A stretch of 45,169 bases of DNA from Symbiodinium natans (Eukaryota > Sar > Dinophyceae > Suessiales > Symbiodiniaceae), in the NCBI GenBank assembly GCA_905221605.1, contig CAJNDS010002184.1, forward strand, positions 560,001 to 605,169. The letters are read 5' to 3'. Position numbers and translations under genes: made by a program. This document shows positions 1 to 9,550 of the stretch, piece after piece. The notes under the pieces were generated by a model. That model was not told the origin of the DNA, did no database searches, and worked only from the letters and a program-made list of their open reading frames with translations. The stretch's first letter is position 1. Each line of letters begins with the position of its first letter.

Positions 1-28
1 AGAAGATAAGAATCCAGATCTCGGGCCT

Positions 29-199
29 CCTAAACCCTAAACCCTAAACCCTAAACCCTAAACCCTAAACCCTAAACCCTAAACCTAAACCCTAAACCCT
101 AAACCCCTAAACCCCTAAACCCCTAAACCCCTAAACCCCTAAACCCCTAAACCCCTAAACCCCTAACCCCCTAACCCTAAACCCTAAACCCTAAACCCC
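29..199 (-). repeat. Terminal-type telomeric array (CCCTAAA), with CCCCTAAA block
   Basis: About 170 bp of CCCTAAA on the plus strand, beginning 28 bp into the window. The middle part (about 103-173) switches to an octamer, CCCCTAAA, repeated about nine times, and then returns to the heptamer. C-rich repeats reading rightwards are what a left chromosome end would show, so this may be the edge of the true telomere, but 28 bp of unrelated sequence precede it. An interstitial array is equally possible, because many similar arrays follow. Confidence 0.9.
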
Positions 200-279
200 A
201 AGGCGGAGGAGCTGCGGGCACCCTCTCCGACTTGGCTCGGAGAATCTCCGACTTCAGCGGCCTGCGCGGGATGTTTTCT
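200..279. other. GC-rich island between inverted telomeric arrays (exon-like)
   Basis: An 80 bp GC-rich island lies between a C-rich array on its left and a G-rich array on its right, the recurring architecture of this window. Both strands have open frames. On the minus strand a possible acceptor CGCGCAG precedes a readable stretch (PLKSEILRAKSERVPAAPP). On the plus strand one frame reads TLSDLARRISDFSGLRGMF. I cannot choose the strand, so it is listed as an exon candidate only. Confidence 0.3.
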
Positions 280-1860
280 TAGGGTTTAGGGTTTAGGGTT
301 TAGGGTTTAGGGTTTAGGGTTTAGGGTTAAGCGTTTAGGGTTTAGGGTTAAGGGTTTAGGGTTTTCTGTGCGTGTTGGGGGGGGGCGGGGGGGAGGAACA
401 GAGGCATGGGGTTTAGGGTTTAGTGCTTAAAGGCTTTAAGGGGGGGGGGGGGTTATAGGATTCAGGGTTTGGGGGAGAGTAGCTAAACCCCAAACCCAAA
501 ATCCTAAACACTACTATGCGGCGCCGTCTGCTCGATGCCTTGCGAACCCAAACTGATGGGGTTTAGGGTTTAGGGTTCAGGGTTGAATTTCTGTGAAGGA
601 AATATTACTGTCCTTAATGGTGATTATAGTACCCGACACTTTTTTTGTCAGTCTACAAGGGCGTGCTCTCTTCAAGCTCTATAGCGTTTAGGGCTGATGT
701 TGACGGTCAGTCCTCAAACTTGCCCTACACACTAAACCCTGAACCCTAAACCCTAATCCCTAAACCTAAACCCTAACCCTGAAGCCAAACCCTCTGTGAA
801 CGAAGACGAACCCTGTCAAGCCCTAAACCCCAAGCAAGTCCTATGTTCTCCAGGCCAAAGGATAAACAAAGGGTACCGGCTGTTGGGTCACATTGGGTTT
901 AGATTTCGTGTCAGTTTTCCGATTTAAGTTTTGGAGTTTGGGCCAAAGGGTTAGGAAGTGGTGTTCAGGGCTTAGGACCCTAAACCCTAAACCCCAAACC
1001 CCTCAGCGTTTCGACTCAAGGCTTATAGGGCTTAGCCCACTGTCATCTGGTCTGCCGTCCTCACGCTTGCGACCGGCGCTGCAGTGTACCCGGGTGAAGC
1101 CAGGACCTCTGCCAACTCGAGACATGGACATGGGGGTTTACGAAAACAAGAGGGACCCCTAAAAAAAAATTGAGTAGGGATTCCCGTATTACAATAAGGA
1201 CCCAAGAAGGTACCCCCAGTTTCGGAAACATCCACATAGAGTTCAGGGTTTGGGGTTTAGGCCGAAACCCCAAACCCTAAACCCTAAACCCTAAACGCCA
1301 GGACACCCTGAAGACCCTGCAAATTCCCAAAGCAACGGCCGCCTGTTTCTACCTCTAAACCCTAAACCCTAAAGCCCTTAATTCATGCTTATAGGGTTCT
1401 TAAGGGAGGGGGCTTCAAGGGGGTAGTAGGTACCCAGGGAACCTTCAGGAAGCTTAGGGAGCCTTTGGGAGTAGTGGGGAGTGTTCGGGAACCTTGGGCT
1501 ACATACCTTGAATCCCCCTCCCTGAACCCTACAAATCTGTTAAGGGCATGTTGAAATTCTAGACCCAGGAGTACCCGGGAATAAAAGGGTACCCTCTTTG
1601 GCCGAACGGGGCTTATGAGGGCACCTAAACCCGAAAAACATGGGAACAAGGGCTTACTCCGGGTCGTAGTTGTTGAATGCTGAAAGCCTAAACCCTAAAC
1701 CCTAAACCCTATAGACCCTAGACCCTAGACCCCAGACCCCAGACCCTAGACCCTAGACCCTAGACCCTAGACCCAGACCCTAGACCCTAAACCCTAAACC
1801 CTAAACCCTACACCCTAAACCCAAAACCTAAAACCCTAGACCCTAAACCCTACATAAAAT
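280..1860. repeat. Scattered degenerate telomeric arrays in both orientations
   Basis: TTTAGGG repeats lie at 280-364 and 557-582. CCCTAAA repeats lie at 732-783, 967-1000, 1265-1298, 1350-1375 and 1687-1855. The last block mixes CCCTAAA with CCCTAGA and CCCAGA variants. The DNA between them (365-730, 784-960, 1000-1260, 1376-1686) has no convincing gene. It holds G-runs near 375 and 440 and a segment at 1550-1660 related to a dispersed motif found again near 4.78 and 18.0-18.4 kb. Confidence 0.85.
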
Positions 1861-1890
1861 ATTTCTAGACTGCTGGTCTTCAAACTACAC

Positions 1891-1941
1891 CGAGGAGGCC
1901 TTGCTCAGCAGCTCTTGCTGGTCATCGAAGCGCTTCATGAC
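1891..1941 (-). CDS. Exon-like fragment, 17 codons, beside a 42-base C run
   Basis: On the minus strand a CGTCAG acceptor is followed by exactly 17 open codons reading VMKRFDDQQELLSKASS, then a GTGTAG donor. The peptide is charged and amphipathic, like part of a helix or coiled coil, and both ends are phase 0. Telomeric arrays flank the segment. The sequence just upstream on the minus strand is a long G run, which is a poor polypyrimidine tract and weakens the acceptor. No family is recognised. It could be a chance open frame or a relic exon. Confidence 0.35.
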
Positions 1942-1948
1942 CTGACGC

Positions 1949-1951
<3 letters not shown>

Positions 1952-1993
<42 letters not shown>
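1952..1993 (+). repeat. Poly-C homopolymer of 42 bases, followed by an A run
   Basis: Forty-two consecutive C, then GGC, then eight A. This is the longest homopolymer in the window. The true length is uncertain because long homopolymers are error-prone in sequencing. The C-then-A order matches several other places (12.42, 32.69 kb, and as T-then-G at 19.44, 25.77 and 40.84 kb). Confidence 0.9.
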
Positions 1994-1995
<2 letters not shown>

Positions 1996-2039
1996 CAAAA
2001 AAAATCCGTTATGGTTAAGACATGTTAAGACCCTCAACC

Positions 2040-2712
2040 CCTACAACCATACACACCTAAAACCCTAAAGCCCTAAACCCTAAACCCCTGAACCCGAATT
2101 AAACCCTAAACCCCTACACTCCTACACCCCTACACCCCACAAACTCCAACTGCACACCCCTAAGCCCCTAAACCCCAAACCCTTTAAACCCTGAACCCTA
2201 AAGCCGGTCGAGGATGAAGCTGTGGGATTTGCACGAGGGCCAACCGCCTGGGGCTTCCATCCGCCCTAAACCCTAAACCCTAAAACCTACACCCTTAACC
2301 CTAAACCCTAAGCCCTCAACGCTAACCCTAAACCCTAAACCCTGTAGCCCTGAAACCCTAAAACCTTGAGGCGCGAGTTCCCCCGCAATTCTCACCCTCC
2401 AAACCCTGCAACCGCACAAACCTACGTACCTCCTTGAGGACCAAATGAGTCCTGAAAGCGTTTATGGTTCATATACCCTAATAGGAATTGTACTAGTATA
2501 GGGTATATGACCCAGTTTTCGGGTTCACTTGGACCTTAAGGCTGGGACCTTATTTTACTACAGTCCTCAGGGAGATACCTACTAAGTAGGGGTGCCTACT
2601 ACGAAACTGTGGGTCCCAGGTATAGTCCTGAAACCCTAAACCCTGTACCCTACAAAACCTTAGACCCTAAACCCTAACCCATAGACCCTAAACCCTAAAC
2701 CCCAAACCCTAG
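2040..2712 (-). repeat. Degenerate CCCTAAA arrays with an internal small palindrome
   Basis: Imperfect CCCTAAA/CCCTACA units occupy 2047-2205, 2260-2350 and 2632-2712. Between them, 2360-2630 holds no gene I can see. At 2470-2480 and 2499-2509 there is an 11-bp perfect inverted repeat (CATATACCCTA / TAGGGTATATG) with an 18 bp loop. Confidence 0.8.
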
Positions 2713-2833
2713 CCCGGTACCTTATGCAAGCTCTTAACCTTCAACCCCAAGACACGCAAAATCGTGAAATACCAGCGGCCTGCAAGCGAAGCTCCTCCAA
2801 AACGCTCAGAAGGTGGTGGTCCTCCAGAGGCTG
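2713..2833 (-). other. Island between inverted telomeric arrays, possible exon
   Basis: This 121 bp island separates a C-rich array from a G-rich array. The minus strand carries an open frame including DHHLLSVLEELRLQAAG. A weaker plus-strand frame is also open (KYQRPASEAPPKRSEG). No decisive splice sites were found. Confidence 0.25.
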
Positions 2834-2985
2834 TTTAGGGTTGAGGGTTTAAAGTTAGGGTTTAGGGTTTGGGGGTTTAGGAGTTTAGGGTTTAGGGTTT
2901 AGGGGTTTAGGGTTTAGGGTTTAGGGTTTAGGGGTTTAGGGGTTTAGGGGTTTAGGGGTTTAGGGTTTAGGGTTTAGGGTTGAGG
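2834..2985 (+). repeat. TTTAGGG array with TTTAGGGG octamer block
   Basis: About 20 tandem units on the plus strand. The segment near 2931-2962 consists of the octamer TTTAGGGG, the same variant seen in the opposite orientation at 103-173 and 19740-19815. Downstream, 2986-3237 is unique sequence without a supported gene. Confidence 0.9.
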
Positions 2986-3237
2986 TAGTCTAGGGCTCAA
3001 GGCCGTGTAGGCAGTTTAGGCAACGTCGTGCTTAGGGTCTACCTAGACCCCCATGTGGTACACCTGGAGGGCGCAGGCAGGGGTTGGGGCAGTTGAAGGT
3101 TTAAGGTAAGGGGGAACATCTCACCGGGGGAACATATTACGGGACCACGGTAACCCTCCCTTAGGATGTGTCGAGGCCCTGAGAGTGAGCTACGGGTCTT
3201 TCCTAGGGGTTTCGCCGGCATCCGGGAACATCTTGCA

Positions 3238-3540
3238 GTCCCTAAACCCTAAACCCTAAACCCTGAACCCTAAACCCTAAACCCCTAGACCCTCCTTCTC
3301 TGAGACTGCCAGGTCTTCTTGCTCACCAGGGGCATGCCAGAGATGTCCTGCAGGATTTGCAAGGGGGGGGGGGGGGGGGATTTTGGGTTTAGGGTTTAGG
3401 GTTTAGGGTTTAGGCGGGGGGGGGGGGGATTTCAGGTGGATTTCAGGGGGATTTAGGGGGATTTAAGGGATTTAGGGGGGGATTTCGGAGGGGATTTCGG
3501 GGGATTTAAGGGGGTTTACAGTAGGGGGCTTAGAGGCTTT
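3238..3540. repeat. CCCTAAA array, then G runs and GGGGGATTT repeats
   Basis: CCCTAAA units occupy 3238-3290. After the exon-like island come a 17-base G run, a short TTTAGGG array (3384-3414), a second G run, and a degenerate repeat of the type GGGGGATTTC up to about 3520. Confidence 0.8.
3291..3347 (-). CDS. Exon-like fragment, 19 codons, preceded by a C tract
   Basis: On the minus strand a 17-base C tract (plus-strand G run at 3363-3379) leads into ATCCTGCAG, a good acceptor shape. Nineteen open codons follow (DISGMPLVSKKTWQSQRRR) and end at GTCTAG, where the telomeric repeat starts. A stronger donor, GTGAGC, lies inside the frame and would shorten the exon to 21 nt. Telomeric arrays flank it on both sides. 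No protein family is recognised. Confidence 0.4.
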
Positions 3541-4362
3541 GGGTACAGTATACCATAACCCCTGAACCCTAAACACCAGTGTACGGCACAGGGTAAGCGA
3601 TCCTAATTTTACGGCCCACTTGCTGCGTAGCCTCATTCTGCTGCGTCAAGGAGCGTGGATCGAGGGAGAGGAGCCATTTAAACGCTGAATTCCGGTTTAG
3701 GTTCCCTAAACCAAACCCTAAACCCTGAACAGAATAAACCCTAGAATCAACCCTAGCCTAAACCCTAAGACTACCAGTTTGGGGTTTAGAATTAAGGGTT
3801 TGGGTGCTCTGAGACCCTCAAAGCCAGCTTTGGTTCTCAAGTGTGGAGTTGACTTCCTAGTGGATGCGGTTTAGGGTTTAGGGTTTAGGGTTTGCGGGTT
3901 TAGGATTAGGGTTTAGGAATTTCCGACTGAAGGTGGATTATAGTGCCCCCCCCCCCACCCACGAGGTTCAAGGTTACATACTATGAGTTGTACCTTGGAC
4001 CCTTAGTCGTTGTACCCTCTAAAATTTTGGGGAACCTACTTGAAACCCTTAAGGTAGTATAAGGGCCATATATATTCAGGGGACCTTTAGGGGTACAACT
4101 ATAGTGTCTGCCACCCTCCTTCAGGCACTTTGTACTACAGAGGCGTCTACCAACAACAACTGGTACCCATACCCCAAACCCCAAACCCTAAACCCTAAAC
4201 AGACCTAAACCCCGAACCCTAAACCCTAATTAAGCCCTAAACCCCAAACCCTCGACCTTAAACCTCAAACCCTTGGCGCCCTGAACGCCACGAAACGCTC
4301 GAACCTCAAACATTATGGCGCCAAGAACTCGACAAGATGAACACCATATTGGGGTTTAGGGT
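3541..4362. other. Unique DNA with scattered telomeric repeats, no gene seen
   Basis: Short degenerate CCCTAAA runs lie at 3703-3770 and 4168-4268, and TTTAGGG at 3869-3926. The remaining sequence has no open frame with recognisable features. A C run interrupted by AC is present near 3946. Confidence 0.6.
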
Positions 4363-4399
4363 TTAGAAACCGTTGCAAAGCAACCCCCCAGAAAACCTA

Positions 4400-4682
4400 A
4401 GCCCTAAACGCCCCAACGACAATGTCTGCACAAGCAATGCTGTCTCCACTGACTGCTGCGTGTGCTGCGGCATCGGCGCTGGTACGGGTACAAACTGAGG
4501 CAAGCCCGGGCACCGATGTCGCTGGCGCTTTGGGCATAAGAAGCTTCCGAGTCTTGCATCCAAAACAGCAGCTAATGGGGCTGTTGCAGCTGGCGCCACT
4601 GCCCACCAACCCTGGGGGGCCTCGCGGGCTTTTCGCGCGCTGGCACGAAAAGTGGGGTTTGCACCCAGGTCACGAAGCCTGA
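4400..4682. other. GC-rich block open on both strands, strand unresolved
   Basis: This is about 280 bp of GC-rich, non-telomeric DNA. A minus-strand frame is rich in Ala, Ser and Thr (for example TSADAAAHAAVSGDSIACAD). A plus-strand frame reads, for example, GHKKLPSLASKTAANGAVAA. High GC content lowers stop density on both strands, so openness alone is weak evidence. The block could be an exon or a chance frame. No family is recognised. Confidence 0.3.
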
Positions 4683-5022
4683 GCAGACTATAATACACAG
4701 ATGTATAAGTTCTGAACTTAGAACAAGGAGTAACCTAGGAAAAAAAGGTGCCCTTTTTGGTTTAAAGGGGTTTATAAGAACAAGGGGCTACTCTGGGGTA
4801 CCCTCCTACACCCTCAACTCAAGAACTCAACCTCAAACCTCAACCCTAAACCCTCAACACCAAAGGCCCTAAACCCTCAACCGCTTGGCCCCTCAACCCA
4901 AAACCCTAAACGTCGATGGGTGTTTCCACACAAAAAGGTGGGTACTCGCTTTCTCATCCAAGTAATATTTACACTCCAAACCCCCCAACACCCAAACCCC
5001 CAAACCCCCCACATAAACCCCA

Positions 5023-5132
5023 ACCCTAAACCCTAAACCCTAAACCCTAAACCCTAAACCCTAAAACCTAAACCCTAAACCCTAAACCCTAAACCCTAAA
5101 CCCTAAACCCTAAACCCTAAACCCTAAACCCT
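5023..5132 (-). repeat. CCCTAAA array, about 15 near-perfect units
   Basis: This is one of the cleanest interstitial arrays in the window. A 120 bp GC-rich island and then TTTAGGG arrays follow on the right, giving an inverted pair. The segment 4683-5022 to its left holds no gene, only CCCTCAAC-like degenerate units. Confidence 0.95.
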
Positions 5133-5515
5133 ACACCTCCACATCACTGTGGTCCTGGTTTCACCTGGACGGCCCGTTGGGGCGCCTCCACCGCCTCCCC
5201 AGGCAGAGCTTTCGCAAGAGGTCGTTAAGGGCTCAAGGGCTCAGGGTAACAAGGGTTTAGGGTTTAGGGTTTAGGGTTTAGGGTTTAGGGTTAGGGTTTA
5301 GGGTTTAGGGTTAGGGTTAGGGTTTAGTGGTCTAGGGTTTAGGGTTTGGGGGTTTAGGGTCTCGCAAGAGGTCTTTAAGGGCTCAAGGGCTCAGGGTTTT
5401 TAGGGGTTTAGGGTTTAGGGTTTTAAGGGTTTAGGGTTAAGGGTTTCGGGTTAAGGGTTTAGGGGTTTAGGGTTTAGGGTTTAGCAAGAGGTCTCAATGG
5501 CTTAAGGGCTTAGGG
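5133..5515 (+). repeat. GC-rich island whose end is repeated three times among TTTAGGG arrays
   Basis: The island at 5133-5250 ends with TTTCGCAAGAGGTCGTTAAG and GGGCTCAAGGGCTCAGGG. Close copies recur at about 5361-5396 and 5483-5515, each separated by TTTAGGG arrays (5253-5355 and 5388-5485). On the plus strand CACCGCCTCCCCAG is a possible acceptor and GCAAGAG|GTCGTT a possible donor. The repeated part would then be the exon tail plus donor. A minus-strand frame (LLRKLCLGRRWRRPNGPSR, ending at a GTGAAA donor) is an alternative. Confidence 0.6.
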
Positions 5516-6310
5516 TCATAGAGCCTTAGGGGCTTCAGGGGTTTTGAGGTGTTAAGGGCTTAGGGGTTTAGGCAGCTACAGGGGCTTCAGGGCTTAGGGT
5601 TCTGGGGGCTGTAGGGCTTAAGGGCGTTAAGGGTTTCAAGGGTTTTTACTTAAGGGCTACAGGGACTTAAGGGCTTAAGGGAGGGCTGTAGGTGTATGTA
5701 GGTATTTGCGGGCACGGTTTAAGGGGGTCTAGGAGTTTAGGGCATGCTCTTGAGGAGGACGCGAATGTAAAGCTTTCAGAAATCTTATACAAGGTGTCTT
5801 CACAGATCATATTCGGGGTTCGGTAGGGTTCATGGCTTGGTAGGTTTGCGGATTTGGGGCTTTAGGGCGTAAGGTTTGGGGTACGGGCTTCGGGGCTTGA
5901 GGCATCGTAGACCGAAACCAGCCACCCAAAAGGATCTCCGAGAACGGGAGGAGCTGCCCTAAACCCTAAACCCAAAACCCTAAACCCTAGACCCTAAACC
6001 CCACGCTACCTTGGGATTGAGGTTCCTGGGTTGAGGGCTCTCCAACCCCTTAGACCCTTCAACTCCTTCAGCTCTTCTGCCCCTTAGGGGCTTATATGGG
6101 GGGGCATAAGGGTCAGCATCGAGGGGTGTAAACCCTGAAGTCCTGTACCCCGAGAAAAAAAGCATGTAAGGGTTTAGGGTTGGGGTTTAGGGTGTAAGGG
6201 TTAATTAAGGGTTCAGGTTTTTGGGTTGAGGGTGTAGGGTGTAGGGTTAGGGTTGAGGGGTGCTGTGGTGTTGGGCCCGGACAAAAAACTAAACGCCTTC
6301 TACTTTATTC
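5516..6310. other. G-rich degenerate repeats, no gene seen
   Basis: 5516-5760 is made of imperfect GGGCTTAAGGG/GGGCTACAGGG units. 5950-6002 is a CCCTAAA array and 6163-6265 a degenerate TTTAGGG/TGTAGGG array. No supportable coding sequence was found. Confidence 0.6.
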
Positions 6311-6409
6311 TCATGTTTTTGCTGGCTTTGCGGGTGCTCTTACAAGTGGAAGTTCATGCCAACACGTCGTCAAGTAGGCACAATTTGGCTTAGGGTTGTG
6401 GACCTCAAC

Positions 6410-6535
6410 TCCACGATCGTTCTTCGCCTTCAGTGAGCTTCTCCTGCCGTGCGCGGCAGCTCGCTCGTTGACTCTTCGCAAGATCAGCGACGTGGTCGGC
6501 AGCCGTTGCAGGGTCGGCGCACGCCCTCGAAGGGG
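6410..6535 (-). CDS. Exon-like fragment, about 41 codons
   Basis: On the minus strand TTTCCCCTTCGAG is a plausible acceptor. After one base, the frame reads through segments such as ADPATAADHVADLAKSQRAS and RARQEKLTEGEERS, rich in Ala, Lys and Glu like a helix. A GTTGAG donor closes it just before an in-frame TGA. Other frames on both strands are also open, including a 93-codon minus frame, so the frame choice is a judgement on composition. No family is recognised. Confidence 0.35.
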
Positions 6536-6594
6536 AAACGTTCGGACAAAGATCTCAATCCATGCATGCTCCCTAAACGCTAAAGCCCGCATCC

Positions 6595-6689
6595 TACCAG
6601 GATGGGCTATTAGACCCTATAACCCCTTTAACAAGGCCCTTTATAGGGTTGATTATGGGGATTATAGGGCCTAATAGCCCATCCTGGTA
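6595..6689. repeat. 95 bp foldback with 19 bp perfect terminal inverted repeats
   Basis: The ends TACCAGGATGGGCTATTAG and its exact complement (6671-6689) flank a further imperfect stem formed by GACCCTATAACCCC and GGGGATTATAGGGC. The size and structure suit a small non-autonomous foldback element or a stable RNA hairpin. No protein is encoded. Confidence 0.85.
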
Positions 6690-7074
6690 AACCCTGAAGC
6701 CTACATTAGCGCCATTGGGTCGATAGGGCTTATTGGTTTATGGGCAACTTCCAGTTTCAAGATCTAGGGTGGCGCCGCTTGCGGTCCTGTAGACGTTAAA
6801 GGGTTTAGGGTTTAGGGCTTGGGGTCGAGGGCTGAAGCCGTGAGTCGGAAAGCAGGCGTTGCAATTTAGGGCCTTGGGGCTTTTAGTGCAAGTCATAGTC
6901 ATATAGTCCCTCAGCCAGCCTCATCGTCATTGCAGATATCCAGATCCATGGCACATCAACGTGCTTTCTCAGCGTAGCCAGTTTTGCTTTTTTTTCGATC
7001 CTTCATGCAATATTCCTGAGGCCCTCAGTGCGGTTGCGCTATTGATATATCAGAAAGGAGCCTACAGTAGTGAA

Positions 7075-7173
7075 ATCCTAAACCCTAAAACCCTCAACGC
7101 TAAACCCTAAACCCTAAACCCTAAACCCTAAACCCTAAACCCTAAACCCTAAACCCTAAACCCTAAACCCTAA
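7075..7173 (-). repeat. CCCTAAA array upstream of a strong splice acceptor
   Basis: About ten perfect CCCTAAA units (7102-7173) run directly into ATTGTTTCTTTGCAG. That sequence looks like the end of an intron whose pyrimidine-rich part includes the telomeric array. Confidence 0.9.
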
Positions 7174-7188
7174 ATTGTTTCTTTGCAG

Positions 7189-7353
7189 CACTCAGCTCAA
7201 TGCTGCAAGTCGGCAGCCGAGACCCCAGATGGGAAAGCTGGGATGGGCATTGGGACAGATGAGCATGTTATGCGGCTCTGCAAGATGCCAATATGGCTAC
7301 GCACCAGCCGGCGAAGAACTGATTTGGGGTACCGTCTCCTGAAGTCGCGAGCT
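7189..7353 (+). CDS. Exon-like open segment after a strong acceptor
   Basis: The acceptor TTGTTTCTTTGCAG ends at 7188. The following frame is open for 55 codons to a TGA at 7354 and contains TDEHVMRLCKMPIWLRTSRR. A GTACCG near 7330 could serve as a donor. The opposite strand is also open, over 112 codons (7197-7535), including FRRRYPKSVLRRLVRSHIG. The acceptor favours plus, while frame length favours minus. No family is recognised. Confidence 0.35.
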
Positions 7354-7539
7354 TGAGGCCACTTACTTCTCAAAATGCCAAAGAAATGAAAGCTTGCACT
7401 TTCAGAAGCGTTCTCAACTACAAGAAAAGCACGTTTATAAAATGCTCGGAAACGGAAACAGTACAGACAGTTTGCAGTCCAATGCAGGCGCTTAGATACA
7501 TACCAGTACGATCCTTGAATTAAAGCTCCTGCCACCCTA

Positions 7540-7934
7540 AACCCTGAACCCTCAACCCTAAACCCCGATAGCTTGGGGGTGAGAAGGGGATGGGAGCCAG
7601 GCCTTGTGCTGTCTTACGTTAAAACCCTAGACTCAGCATATCCCAATTCTTATATTGTTTTCATATGTTCCTGCTTATTTACAAACCCTAATTCTGACAA
7701 AAATCAACCTTTCTTCTAGTTCATGTACACCCTACATCTCCTTTCCTGCAACCACAAAAAACCCCGATTTTGAAAAACCGTGGAAACCGCAGTGCCCCTA
7801 AAAACCCTAAAGGCCCCAAACCCTAAACTCGTCCCTGAACCATACGAGGCCTGACCCAATGGGGCATACACCCCCGCCCCCCCCCCCCCCCCCCCCCCCC
7901 CAACAAAAAAAAACTCACAGTCACTTTAGGTCCC
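7540..7934. other. Intergenic or intronic DNA with a poly-C/poly-A run
   Basis: No gene is visible. A 25-base C run (7877-7901) is followed by AAC and nine A. On the minus strand this reads GTGAGT, then T-rich, then G-rich sequence, the same T-then-G order seen elsewhere, here directly after a consensus donor. Confidence 0.6.
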
Positions 7935-8040
7935 CCAAGAGCCCAATACCCCTGAATTAAGGAATATACCTTAAATCATATTAAGGACCCCTATATGAAG
8001 TAAGCTATATTCCTTAATTAAGGAGTATTGGGCTCTTTGG
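7935..8040. repeat. 106 bp foldback with about 39 bp imperfect inverted ends
   Basis: The left arm begins CCAAGAGCCCAATACCCCTG and the right arm ends AGGAGTATTGGGCTCTTTGG. Together with the internal AATTAAGGAATATA / TATATTCCTTAATT they form a long, nearly continuous stem with a short AT-rich loop. It resembles a small inverted-repeat element. I see no clear target-site duplication. Confidence 0.85.
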
Positions 8041-8134
8041 GTCTTAGCTCCTTTCAGGCCACCCCTTGAGGGGGGAGGCATAGGGGTGTGGTGTCTAGGA
8101 TGCCCAGAAGTACCTCTTTCCCTGGGGTCTCGTT

Positions 8135-9060
8135 AGAAACCCTAAGCCCTAAACCCTAGACCCTAAACCCTAAACCCTAAACCCTAAACCCGGTTTATGA
8201 GAACTAGGAAGAATATAGGCTCTCCAGGAACTCGAAGGTGCTCAAGGTTTGAATTTGGGCTTGCGGCTTCATAAAACTTAAGCGTCGGGGATTTACGTGA
8301 ACCCCACTGCATCCCCCAAAAGCGACAGCCTCTCACCTCGAAGTAAAGCTTTGAACATCAAGCCTGTATGGTTTAGGGGATCAGAGTTGAGGAGCTTAGG
8401 GTTTCGTTCAGGGTTTAGGAGTTTAGAGGTATTTAGGGTGCAGGGACGTCCGGAGCCTTTCTGTCTGTCTGTACTGGCTCCGACTGTAATGGTAAGGGCG
8501 CGGCCGTAGATTGAACCTCAGATGACTCAAGCACGTCGTAGCGTTTAGGAGCCTCAGGCAAATAGTGACAGAACCCTGTGACGCTATGTCGAAAAAGCAG
8601 TCGACATGGATTTTGTGAGGGGAGGAGGCGGGGTTGGAAAAAGCAAATCGAACCCTTGCCCTTGATGTTTGGGGCGCAGGGTCCAAGGATACAGAATATA
8701 CATGCACGACAGTGTAAGGGCGGACGACCTCGGCTCCAAGACGAACTCTATATGGTTTAGGGTTTATGCAAAGGGTTTACCTCTAAACCCTAAACCCTAA
8801 ACCCTAAACCCTAAACCCTAAACCCCAAGCCGTAAACCCTAAACCCTAAACCCTAAACCCTCAACCTCAAGGGTCCTTGAAAGGAGAGTGTGGGAGACTT
8901 TAGCAGGGCCCGGCACTTGGTTGGCCCTAGATGGGTCGGCGGCTCACTCTAAACCCTAAACCCTAAACCCTAAACCCTAAACCCTAAACCCCAAACCCTA
9001 AACCCCAAACCCTAAACCCTAAACCATAAAACCTAAACCCTAAACCCTAAACCCAACTTG
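8135..9060 (-). repeat. CCCTAAA arrays separated by unique DNA
   Basis: Arrays lie at 8135-8192, 8780-8868 and 8946-9055. Between the first two, 8193-8760 is unique sequence with overlapping short open frames on both strands and nothing recognisable. Confidence 0.85.
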
Positions 9061-9119
9061 GGTTACCTAGTGCAATACAGACCCATACTTCGCTGTACTG
9101 CATCCCCCAAAAAACATAA

Positions 9120-9335
9120 ATCTAGGGCTTATAGGGTTTATAGGGTTTACAGGGTTTATAGGGTTTATAGGGTTTATAGGGTTTATAGGGTTTATAGGGC
9201 TTATAGGGTTTATAGGGCTTATAGGGTTTATAGGGTTTATAGGGTTTATAGGGTTTATAGGGCTTATAGGGTTTTAGGGTCTATAGGGTTTATAGGGTTT
9301 AGAGGGCTTATAGGGTTTGCGGGGTTTATTGGGGT
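9120..9335 (+). repeat. Tandem 9-mer GGGTTTATA array, about 20 units
   Basis: The heptamer is replaced by the nonamer GGGTTTATA, with a few GGGCTTATA units. Because the unit is three codons long, the frame stays open and would encode an Arg-Val-Tyr repeat. That openness follows from the repeat length and is not evidence for a gene. The same nonamer recurs at 23.27-23.35 kb. Confidence 0.9.
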
Positions 9336-9365
9336 TTTAGGTCTTGCAGGGTGATATAGGTTGAT

Positions 9366-9428
9366 CAGACCCTAACCCTAAACCCTAAACCCCAAACCCC
9401 AAACCCCAAAAACCCTAAACCCGAAACC
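9366..9428 (-). repeat. CCCTAAA array left of exon-like island
   Basis: A short degenerate array of CCCTAAA and CCCCAAA units. With the TTTAGGG array at 9551-9615 it brackets the island at 9447-9533. Confidence 0.85.
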
Positions 9429-9446
9429 GCATAATATGAGGTAAAC

Positions 9447-9533
9447 AATTGTCCCAAGTCCTGGTGCCCAGCGCTCTGGGTTCCCTGGCGCCCGGTGGGG
9501 AGAAGGCAATGGAGGGAATGCCAAACTCGGCGC
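9447..9533 (-). CDS. Exon-like fragment resembling a class-3/Atg15-like lipase segment
   Basis: On the minus strand a pyrimidine tract within the telomeric DNA leads to CATACTCCAG. An 87 nt open segment follows and ends at GTTTAC. It contains FGIPSIAFSPPGARE. Class-3 and Atg15-like lipases carry a similar strand after the GHSLGG nucleophile elbow (G-[LI]-P-x-[VI]-x-F-x-x-P-G-x-R), so this could be that segment. The nucleophile itself is not in this exon. The incoming phase (two bases complete a codon) matches the outgoing phase of the candidate exon at 10515-10573. The homology is recognised by eye and remains tentative. Confidence 0.4.
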
Positions 9534-9550
9534 CTGGAGTATGGGGGGGA

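Noticed and set aside
9058-9354. 98-codon R-V-Y repeat protein
   Set aside because: The unit is nine bases, so every frame stays open. Start and end are set by the repeat borders, not by gene signals.
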